In this document: positions 44,839 to 51,511 of the stretch, piece after piece
Numbering within the stretch: position 1 is the stretch's first letter
Layout of the letters: every line of letters begins with the position of its first letter
NCBI GenBank assembly: GCA_010912705.1
Contig: POWB01000002.1
Span: 1-64,000, forward strand
DNA: 64,000 nt
Direction of reading: 5' to 3'
Origin: Halochromatium sp.
GTDB taxonomy: Bacteria > Pseudomonadota > Gammaproteobacteria > Chromatiales > Chromatiaceae
The notes under the pieces: model-generated
What the model saw: the letters and a program-made list of their open reading frames with translations, nothing else
What the model was told of the DNA's origin: nothing
Database searches by the model: none
Program-made: the position numbers and the translations under genes

Positions 44839-45842
44839 CCCTCCCGCTCGCCCTGATCACAACCCTGCAACAGGCACCTGCCGAGGAGGCTTGGGCGGCG
44901 CTGTTCGAGTACGCCTGGGAGCGATGCAGCCAACCCATCACACCCGGTAAGGCCGCCGCTGACATTGCGAAACGCGACGGCAGCTTGGCCGATGTGGATC
45001 ACTATCTGGCCACCGCCGATTGGGAGCTCTGGGCCGCCTACGAGGCCTCGGTACCGCGCACCGCGCAAGTGCTGGCCGACTGGTGGCAAGCGCACCCGCC
45101 AGGGCGCGCGGTGCTGATCCTAGATGCCTGCTCACTGCGCGAGTTGCCCTGGATCCTGCAACAAGCCGAGGCGCGCGGCTTCACCGTCCAACAGGCGCAG
45201 CCGACGGGCGCGGAGTTACCCCCCAACACCACCCCCTTTGCCAATGCGCTGGGCTTCGCGCAGCGCTCGGCGCTGGGAAACAACGGGGGCAACAACGGCG
45301 CCGACCAGGGCCATGTCTTCCCCGGCGCGCGCACCGAATCCGCTGATCTCCCCTGGACCGATGCCGCCGCATTGATCGGCGCCGAGCCCGACTGGGTGTT
45401 CTGGCACCACTGGCCGGACCATCGCTTGCACGACCACGACGCCCCCGGCAAGGGCTTGCAGACCCTGACCGAAGAGGTCGAGGCGCACCTCAGCAGCGAT
45501 GCCTTCTGGGCCTTTCTGGAACGGCTCGCCAGCGGGCGGCGCCTGGTCATCACCGCCGACCACGGCTATGCCGCCAGTGGGCAATTCCCCGATAGTGGCA
45601 AGGCCGAGGGCGAGCTGCTCAAGGCCCGTTACAAGAGCGGGCGAGCAGTGGCGTCAACCGAACCACCCGGCGACTGGTCGCCGCCGATCGACCTGGCCCT
45701 CGACAGCGCCCATGGACGCCATCTGTACGTCAATGGTCGGCGCAAATGGAAAAGCCAGGGCGGCTATCCGACGCTGACGCATGGCGGGCTAACGCTGCTA
45801 GAACTGGTCGTGCCCTTTGTTGAATTGAGAAAAGTCCCGTGA
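44835..45842 (+). CDS. pglZ: PglZ-like alkaline-phosphatase-superfamily protein
   Basis: A 335-residue protein starting in the ATGA overlap with the DUF499 gene. The PglZ core is visible: AVLILDACSLRELPWIL (metal-binding Asp), DWVFWHHWPDHRLHDHD, RLVITADHGYAASGQF (D-H metal ligands) and LTHGGLTLLELVVPFV at the end. It is about half the length of classic BREX PglZ (600-800), consisting of little more than the catalytic domain. PglZ is an essential, enzymatically enigmatic BREX component. The next gene starts in its stop codon (GTGA). Confidence 0.85.
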   Translation: MTLPLALITTLQQAPAEEAWAALFEYAWERCSQPITPGKAAADIAKRDGSLADVDHYLATADWELWAAYEASVPRTAQVLADWWQAHPPGRAVLILDACSLRELPWILQQAEARGFTVQQAQPTGAELPPNTTPFANALGFAQRSALGNNGGNNGADQGHVFPGARTESADLPWTDAAALIGAEPDWVFWHHWPDHRLHDHDAPGKGLQTLTEEVEAHLSSDAFWAFLERLASGRRLVITADHGYAASGQFPDSGKAEGELLKARYKSGRAVASTEPPGDWSPPIDLALDSAHGRHLYVNGRRKWKSQGGYPTLTHGGLTLLELVVPFVELRKVP

Positions 45843-46027
45843 AATTGAAAGTGATCGTTCATCCAGCGCAAGAAGGTGGGTTTTGGGCGGAAGTGCCCGC
45901 GATTCAAGGTTGCGCGACGCAAGGCGAGACGCTTGAGGAATTGCAAGCCAACCTGCGCGATGCGATCGAGGCTTGCGCTTCTGGTGCCGAGCGTTTCAAC
46001 AGACTGGATACTTCATCATGCAACTGA
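45839..46027 (+). CDS. HicB-family antitoxin-like protein, short
   Basis: A 62-residue HicB-type protein: KVIVHPAQEGGFWAEVPAIQGCATQGETLEELQANLRDAIEA. The usual last strand and helix are missing; the tail (CASGAERFNRLDTSSCN) looks altered, as if a junction had changed it. There is no hicA partner. Its GTG start overlaps the pglZ stop, and its end overlaps the UPF0175 gene by 10 bp, so it is embedded in the operon. Confidence 0.75.
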   Translation: MKLKVIVHPAQEGGFWAEVPAIQGCATQGETLEELQANLRDAIEACASGAERFNRLDTSSCN

Positions 46028-46284
46028 CACTCACCATTCCCGACGATCTGGCTGGCGATTTTCAAAACGAAGATGAACTCCGGCGCACGCTGTATGAGGA
46101 TTTCGTCATTGCGCAACGCCAAGCCGGCGCGATCAGTTTAAGCCGAGCCGCCGAGTTGCTTAATCTGAGCTACGAGGAATTCTTCGCGCTCCTGGGGCAA
46201 AAAGGTCTGTCCTTCATCAACGCTTCCACGAAAGAGATTGATGCAAGTTATCGCGCTTTTAAGGATCTGATGCAACAACGATGA
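46018..46284 (+). CDS. UPF0175-family antitoxin
   Basis: An 88-residue protein: QLTLTIPDDLAGDFQNEDELRRTLYEDFVIAQRQAGAISLSRAAELLNLSYEEFFALLGQKGL, the UPF0175 arrangement with a C-terminal helix-turn-helix-like part. Such proteins accompany DUF3368 PIN-like toxins, as here. The start at 46018 is inside the HicB gene end. It overlaps the toxin gene by 4 bp (ATGA). Confidence 0.85.
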   Translation: MQLTLTIPDDLAGDFQNEDELRRTLYEDFVIAQRQAGAISLSRAAELLNLSYEEFFALLGQKGLSFINASTKEIDASYRAFKDLMQQR

Positions 46285-46718
46285 TCGTTGTCACCAATGC
46301 AAGCCCGCTGATCGCACTCAGTCAGGCACAGGTGTTACCGGTTCTCGGTTCACTCTTTGGTCATGTGTTGCTGCCCGAAGCGGTTTATCGGGAAACCGTC
46401 AGTGGTTGCAAGGTGCCCATGCAACAGCAAGCAATCGAAGATGGTATCGGGATTTTCCTCGAAATCGCCGCTCCCGTCATCGGCCGTCGCTTTTCAAGAA
46501 ACCTCGGTGCGGGCGAATGCGGGGTGTTGAATCTGGCGCTGGAGCGCCAGGCGGACTTGTTGTTGATGGATGACCGGAAGGCGCGTAACGAAGCCAAGTG
46601 TCTGGGGCTGGCCTGTGCTTTTACGACCGATATTCTGCGGTATGCCGAGCAACAGGGGTTGCTCGATTATCCAGCCGTGATCGATACGCTGCGTCACCAT
46701 CGTATTTACCTTCCCTAG
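46281..46718 (+). CDS. DUF3368 PIN-like toxin
   Basis: A 145-residue PIN-superfamily nuclease: IVVTNASPLIALSQAQVLPVL, LLPEAVYRETVSG, LGAGECGVLNLALERQADLLLMDDRKARNEAKCLGL. The acidic E/D residues of the third and fourth motifs are present (GAGE, MDDRKAR). The first acidic residue is asparagine (VTNASP), which is common in this family. It pairs with the UPF0175 antitoxin and lies 19 bp before the methyltransferase gene. Confidence 0.85.
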   Translation: MIVVTNASPLIALSQAQVLPVLGSLFGHVLLPEAVYRETVSGCKVPMQQQAIEDGIGIFLEIAAPVIGRRFSRNLGAGECGVLNLALERQADLLLMDDRKARNEAKCLGLACAFTTDILRYAEQQGLLDYPAVIDTLRHHRIYLP

Positions 46719-46737
46719 CCGACAAGGACTCTGCCTG

Positions 46738-49700
46738 ATGGCCACCAAGAAAGAACGCACCGCCCAAGCCGTTGCCCAAGCCGTCGGTGCCGGCCGCGCG
46801 GTCGCGCTTGAAACGGTCGATTTCAGCGATCCCAACCGCCCGAAGACCTGCCTGGAGGTGGATTTTCCGATTCTGCCGGTCAATCAGGTGGCCATCATCG
46901 AGGGCAACGCCGGCAAGCCGATCTACCAGATGTCGAAATGGTGGGCGCGGCGCCGTTCCAGTGTCTTCCGCTCGCTACTGATCGCGGCGGCCACCAAGGC
47001 CCCGGACGATCCCACCGAGGCGGCCAAGCAAGTGTGGGACGCCTACTACGCTAATCATCAGACCAAGGGCGCGTTCAAGCATCTGAAGGTCGCCGACATC
47101 TTCATGGGCGGCGGCACCACGCTGGTTGAGGGCTCGCGGCTCGGGATGCAGATGATCGGCAACGAGCTGAATCCGGTCGCTTGGTTCGTGGTCAAGCAGG
47201 AATTCGCCCAGGTCGATCAGGAGGAAGTCCAGCGCCTGCTGGACGACATCGAAGCCGAGGTACGTCCGCAGATCATGCCCTTTTATGCCTGCGACGGCCC
47301 CGAAGGCGAGCGCGGCACCTGGACGCATCTCCCGAGCGGCCGCGTCGAGGGACCAGACTTCGATCCGCTAACACTCACGCCCGAACAGCGGCGAGAGTAT
47401 CGCTACGAGGGACCGGAGATCATCTACACCTTCTGGGCCAAGCACGGCCCCTGTCAGGTCACCGGCTGCGGTCATCGCACGCCGATCATGAGCAAGCCGG
47501 TGATGGCGGTGAAGGACATTAACATCAAGTACTGGGACCACCACTGTGGTCAGTGCGGTGCTGGGTTTCATGTCGAAGAAAAGGCCGCGCGCATGGCGCC
47601 CGATGTGCCGCTCGCTGTGGGGCCGGGGGAGACGCTTTTTGCGATCATGGATCGGAACGGCCGTGTGGTCTGTCCGAACTGCGGCCAGACGGAGGTCGTC
47701 AGTTTTGACAAGCGCAAGGGCAAGAAGAAGAAGGTCTGTCTGTCCTTGTTGGTGCATCCTGACTGGTTGGCGGGTGCGCCGGGAGCAGATGACGAGGGAC
47801 GGGTGTTCGGTGGATCGGCGCAGGATGATGCCGAGTCGACCACTCGTTGGAACCAGGAGCGGGCATCACGGATTCGGCTGCTGGAGGTGCGGGGCGTCTT
47901 GCCGCCAGAGGTGACCTGTCCTGAAACGGGAGTGACCTTTCAGACCGACAAAGGAACAGTGCCGAAGAAGTCCAATTTTGAATGCGGCTCCGACGGAAAA
48001 GTTCAGGATGTGCTCGACAGCGTTAAAGCCACCGGCAAGACGGGGCCGATGGCAGGCTATGCCATTCAAGGCTATGCGCCCGCACGCGATGCGGCAGGAG
48101 CCGCCTACAAAGGACGGTTTTTTGCGCCTTTCAATGAAAGTTTTGCACAACAGTATGGCGCGGCGATGGCGGAGTGGGAGGTGCGTAAGGAAAGCGATCT
48201 TAAAGAATATTGGCCGCATTCGGAGGTGCCCTTTGGCTTCATGACCCACATGAACAATGGTGGCATCCCGAACCATGGCTATACCCACTGGTGGACGATG
48301 TTTAACCCGCGCCAACTGCTTATGCACACTCAGGTTTTAAAGTTTTTTTTTAACGCAACGAGCAGGGGATACAGTCAAGGAGCAGTAAATACCGTAGTAG
48401 GCACATATATTCAGATAATACGCTACCATTGTTTATTCGCATTTTTCCAGAAAGACTACGATAAACTGATACCCCATTTTTCAAACAACAACTATCATCC
48501 CAAAAACACCCCCGTCGAAGGCAACCTGTTTAGCTCCGTAGGAGCGGGAGGTATCAACGCTCTCAGAGATTGGCTTGAAGATGGTCTTAACTGGAAAGAT
48601 CATCCGTGGGAGATAGTCTCAAACATCAGTTTAAAAGGGAGTCATTCTGAATTAGCTTCTAACTCTTCGGGAAAAAGCGTAAAAGTCTACCCCAACGATG
48701 CCGTCGGCACTGCTGAACTGACATGCAGTTCCTCCACCGATCTCGCCCATCTACCCGACGCCAGCCTTGATCTGGTCATCACCGACCCGCCCTTCGGAGG
48801 TCTCCTGCATTATTCAGAGCTGGCGGACTTCTTTTATGTCTGGCTGCGCTTGGTGCTCAAGACGCACTATCCCGACGCCTTCACCGCCGATTACACCCCA
48901 AAGACCCTGGAGGCTGTCGCCAACCGAGCCCGCGAACCGGACGACCCGGATGCCTTCTACCAGCGCATCCTCACCCAATGCTGGCGGGAAGCACATCGTT
49001 GCCTGAAAGCCGGGGGCCTGCTGGCCTTCACCTTTCACCACAGCGAGGATGCACCTTGGGTGTCGGTGCTGGAATCGCTGTTTGACGCCGGTTTCTATCT
49101 CGCCGCCACCTATCCCATTCGCTCGGACGAAACCAAAGGGGAAGGCGCAAAACCTGGAACATTCGGCTCGCAAACCATCGAATACGACATCATCCACGTC
49201 TGCCGCAAGCGCCAGGACGCGCCGAAACGCATCTCTTGGGCCAAACTGCGTCGCCAGGTCTTGTCCGATGTACGCGACCTGCAAGACCTGCTCGAACACC
49301 ACCAGAACGAAGGCTTGCCCGAGGCCGATTTGCAGGTAATCCGCCGCGGTAAGGCGCTGGAATACTTCTCGCGCCACTATGGCGAGGTCTACAAGGATCC
49401 GGACACCCCGATGACGGTGCTGGAGGCGCTGCTCGGCATCAATCAACTACTCGATGAGGAAGCTGGCGGCGTCAAGGAAGCCCCACCGGCCAACGCCGAG
49501 CCCTTCACCCGCATGTTGCTCCGCCTGTTCGACGAGAAGAGCCAACTGCCACGCGATCAGTTTCAGAAATACCTGCGCGGCACCGGCAGCGCTACGTCCG
49601 ATTTCATCGAACGCGGCTGGGTGAGCGAGCAGAAGAAGGTCTTCTACCTCACGCCTCCGCTGGATCTAGCCCAAGGCTGGATCAACAAACACCGCAAAGG

Positions 49701-49968
49701 CCTGCAAAGCGATTACGACCAGGCGATGTTCTTGGTCGGTGCCTGTGTCGAAGGCAGCGGCATCAATGTCAGTGACACGCTGAACAACCCCAATTTCAGG
49801 CCGCACCCAGCGCTCGAGGCGCTATTGATCTGGTTCAAGACCCACGGTGCCGATCGAGAGACCCGAACGGCCGCCGGCGTGGCGACCAGTCTCTATCAAG
49901 GCTGGGCGGCGAAGAACCAGTCCAAGATCAAACAGCTCAACCTGTTCGATGCACTCGGGGAGGACTAA
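46738..49968 (+). CDS. DUF1156-domain adenine-specific DNA methyltransferase
   Basis: A 1076-residue methyltransferase. The DUF1156 N-terminus (FPILPVNQVAIIEGNAGKP, YQMSKWWARRRSSVFRSLL) is followed by AdoMet motif I DIFMGGGTT (from D120), zinc-ribbon cysteines at about 238-275 (CQVTGCGH, CGQCGAGFH) and 316 (CPNCGQ). The catalytic motif IV is DPPFGG, from D683. Motif I preceding motif IV with a long insertion resembles alpha-class order, placing target recognition between them. Within that interval, about 48330-48700 (residues 532-655), the DNA is strikingly AT-rich. It should mark host DNA for the PglZ-type system. Confidence 0.88.
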   Translation: MATKKERTAQAVAQAVGAGRAVALETVDFSDPNRPKTCLEVDFPILPVNQVAIIEGNAGKPIYQMSKWWARRRSSVFRSLLIAAATKAPDDPTEAAKQVWDAYYANHQTKGAFKHLKVADIFMGGGTTLVEGSRLGMQMIGNELNPVAWFVVKQEFAQVDQEEVQRLLDDIEAEVRPQIMPFYACDGPEGERGTWTHLPSGRVEGPDFDPLTLTPEQRREYRYEGPEIIYTFWAKHGPCQVTGCGHRTPIMSKPVMAVKDINIKYWDHHCGQCGAGFHVEEKAARMAPDVPLAVGPGETLFAIMDRNGRVVCPNCGQTEVVSFDKRKGKKKKVCLSLLVHPDWLAGAPGADDEGRVFGGSAQDDAESTTRWNQERASRIRLLEVRGVLPPEVTCPETGVTFQTDKGTVPKKSNFECGSDGKVQDVLDSVKATGKTGPMAGYAIQGYAPARDAAGAAYKGRFFAPFNESFAQQYGAAMAEWEVRKESDLKEYWPHSEVPFGFMTHMNNGGIPNHGYTHWWTMFNPRQLLMHTQVLKFFFNATSRGYSQGAVNTVVGTYIQIIRYHCLFAFFQKDYDKLIPHFSNNNYHPKNTPVEGNLFSSVGAGGINALRDWLEDGLNWKDHPWEIVSNISLKGSHSELASNSSGKSVKVYPNDAVGTAELTCSSSTDLAHLPDASLDLVITDPPFGGLLHYSELADFFYVWLRLVLKTHYPDAFTADYTPKTLEAVANRAREPDDPDAFYQRILTQCWREAHRCLKAGGLLAFTFHHSEDAPWVSVLESLFDAGFYLAATYPIRSDETKGEGAKPGTFGSQTIEYDIIHVCRKRQDAPKRISWAKLRRQVLSDVRDLQDLLEHHQNEGLPEADLQVIRRGKALEYFSRHYGEVYKDPDTPMTVLEALLGINQLLDEEAGGVKEAPPANAEPFTRMLLRLFDEKSQLPRDQFQKYLRGTGSATSDFIERGWVSEQKKVFYLTPPLDLAQGWINKHRKGLQSDYDQAMFLVGACVEGSGINVSDTLNNPNFRPHPALEALLIWFKTHGADRETRTAAGVATSLYQGWAAKNQSKIKQLNLFDALGED

Positions 49969-49973
49969 CGCCC

Positions 49974-50498
49974 ATGGTCAGAACGCGCGTCAACAACGGC
50001 TGGCCTCGCAGGGGCTTCGCGCTGCTCTGGGATGCCACCACGCTGGCCCGGCTGGTGGCACCCAAGGACATCCTGCCGCTGAGGTCATTTTTCGCCAAGG
50101 TCGATGACTGGTGCGATGAGGATCTGACCGCCGCCGATGGTCATGCACTGGTCGTCTCGGGTGTCGAGGGCTGTCTGGATGTGCTCTCCGCCGAGGATGC
50201 CGTCGAATGGGTCGAGACCGCGCTGAAAGACGCGGTGCTGTCGTTTCAGGATTTCTCCCAGGGCCATGGTGGCTTGATCCTGTGGCTACCCAGCGGGCGC
50301 AATCGCCTTAGCATGAAGTTGGCCAGCGAGACCTATCGCTGGAAGCACCGCCCCTCTGGCCCGGACGGTCTGCCGTTCGGGCAGCTGCTGTTCGCGGGAG
50401 CCGAGAATGAGGTCGAACGCCTGCTCGATACCGATGCGCCCAATGCCGACTATGACGGCAAGCATTGGATCGGGCTGCATCATCCGCGGATTAGTTGA
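49974..50498 (+). CDS. Unrecognised protein of the defence operon, 174 residues
   Basis: Starts 5 bp after the methyltransferase stop. It reads VNNGWPRRGFALLWDATTLARLVAPKDILPLRSFFAKVDDWCDEDL, then GGLILWLPSGRNRLSMKLASETYRWKHRPSGPDGLPFGQLLFAGAENEVERLL. Compact and probably alpha/beta, with no membrane segment or metal cluster. I do not recognise the family; by position it corresponds to the small accessory protein expected between methylase and helicase in DUF1156 loci. Confidence 0.75.
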   Translation: MVRTRVNNGWPRRGFALLWDATTLARLVAPKDILPLRSFFAKVDDWCDEDLTAADGHALVVSGVEGCLDVLSAEDAVEWVETALKDAVLSFQDFSQGHGGLILWLPSGRNRLSMKLASETYRWKHRPSGPDGLPFGQLLFAGAENEVERLLDTDAPNADYDGKHWIGLHHPRIS

Positions 50499-50506
50499 GA
50501 ACCCTC

Positions 50507-50752
50507 ATGTCACATTCTGTTATTGATGTTTCCGTGAGCGCCGAGGAACTGCGGCGCGATTATGATCGCATCCTTCGCGAAGCCGATCAACATCCCATTG
50601 CCATTCTCAACCGCGACCAACCGGAAGCCTATCTGCTGCCCGTCGATTACTACGAGCAGTTAATGGCGTATCTCGAAGATCTCGAAGATGCCGCGCTGGT
50701 ACGCGAACGCGAGGCGGGGCCTTTTGTCAATGTCTCTATCGATGATCTATGA
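50507..50752 (+). CDS. Phd/YefM-family antitoxin
   Basis: An 81-residue protein: VIDVSVSAEELRRDYDRILREADQHPIAILNRDQPEAYLLPVDYYEQLMAYLEDLEDAALV. This is the Phd/YefM fold with an N-terminal DNA-binding half and an acidic C-terminal toxin-binding tail. It begins 8 bp after the 174-residue gene and overlaps the toxin gene by 11 bp. Confidence 0.88.
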   Translation: MSHSVIDVSVSAEELRRDYDRILREADQHPIAILNRDQPEAYLLPVDYYEQLMAYLEDLEDAALVREREAGPFVNVSIDDL

Positions 50753-50987
50753 GCTGCGGTTCCATGAGCTGGCGCTTGCGGAGTGGCGCAAGCTCGATCC
50801 TAGTGTTCGCGAGCCATTGAAAAAGAAACTCAACGAGCGTCTCTCTCATCCCCGCGTCCCGGCCGCCGCTTTGTCGGGCATGGCCAATTGTTACAAGATC
50901 AAATTACGGAAACTTGGGTTTAGGCTCGTTTATCGCGTGGATGATGATGTGGTCTATGCCACCGCCAGGAAACGGCTTTTGACATGA
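50742..50987 (+). CDS. RelE-family toxin, C-terminally shortened
   Basis: An 81-residue RelE/StbE-like protein: MIYELRFHELALAEWRKLDPSVREPLKKKLNERL, HPRVPAAALSGMANCYKIKLRKLGFRLVYRVDDDVV. Family members usually continue with VIAVGKRERSEVY; here the end is ATARKRLLT, so the last strand and the catalytic tyrosine/arginine tail appear lost. Ribosome-dependent mRNA cleavage by this copy is therefore doubtful. Its stop overlaps the next gene (ATGA). Confidence 0.82.
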   Translation: MIYELRFHELALAEWRKLDPSVREPLKKKLNERLSHPRVPAAALSGMANCYKIKLRKLGFRLVYRVDDDVVYATARKRLLT

Positions 50988-51181
50988 AGCATGAGCTTAA
51001 ATGCGTAAAATTAAAGCGGCGCGGCGCCGAGTATGTCGCCAAGCTGACGGCGGGCATGTCGATGTCCGAACAACTGACATTCTGGCAACAGCGCACCGAG
51101 GCGATGCTCCGCCGTCAGGAACAGCAACACACGCTAGAATTCGGCCACACCGAGATCGTGTGCGAGCCATCGTGCCGTTAG
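50984..51181 (+). CDS. Small hypothetical protein in TA cassette, 65 residues
   Basis: Starts in the ATGA overlap with the RelE gene. It reads ELKCVKLKRRGAEYVAKLTAGMSMSEQLTFWQQRTEAMLRRQEQ, a charged helical protein resembling short genes often found near toxin-antitoxin pairs. No known domain. The overlap suggests that it is translated. Confidence 0.6.
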   Translation: MKHELKCVKLKRRGAEYVAKLTAGMSMSEQLTFWQQRTEAMLRRQEQQHTLEFGHTEIVCEPSCR

Positions 51182-51267
51182 CATGACTTTGGCGCTTATG
51201 GTCCGGCGGATCATCGAATATTGAATCGGGCCGCATTATGCGCGCACCAGTTAAAAGAAATCCCATT

Positions 51268-51492
51268 ATGGCTGATTTGATTACGATTGATCCGAATATC
51301 TGCTACGGCAAGCCTTGCATTCGCGGCCTGCGGTATCCAGTCGAGAATGTGCTCGAATGGCTGGCCAGCGGCATGACGATTGAGGATATTCTGACCGATT
51401 ACGAAGAATTAACCCGCGAAGACATCCTGGCGGCGCTCGCCTTTGCCGTGCGTCTGATGGCGGTTAAGCGTGTTGACTCCTTGGCGGCCTGA
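51268..51492 (+). CDS. DUF433 antitoxin-like protein without partner toxin
   Basis: A 74-residue DUF433 protein: ITIDPNICYGKPCIRGLRYPVENVLEWLASGMTIEDILTDYEELTREDILAALAFA. DUF433 proteins are normally followed by a DUF5615 PIN-like toxin beginning M-x-FLVD. Here only a stub, reading RFLLTI and then a stop, follows before the helicase gene begins 19 bp later. The toxin has apparently been deleted. Confidence 0.82.
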   Translation: MADLITIDPNICYGKPCIRGLRYPVENVLEWLASGMTIEDILTDYEELTREDILAALAFAVRLMAVKRVDSLAA

Positions 51493-51511
51493 GGTTCTTG
51501 TTGACGATTAA

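Noticed and set aside
46281-46718. Loss of function of the DUF3368 toxin because the first acidic residue is Asn
   Set aside because: Asn at this position is common in the family, so it cannot be taken as inactivation.
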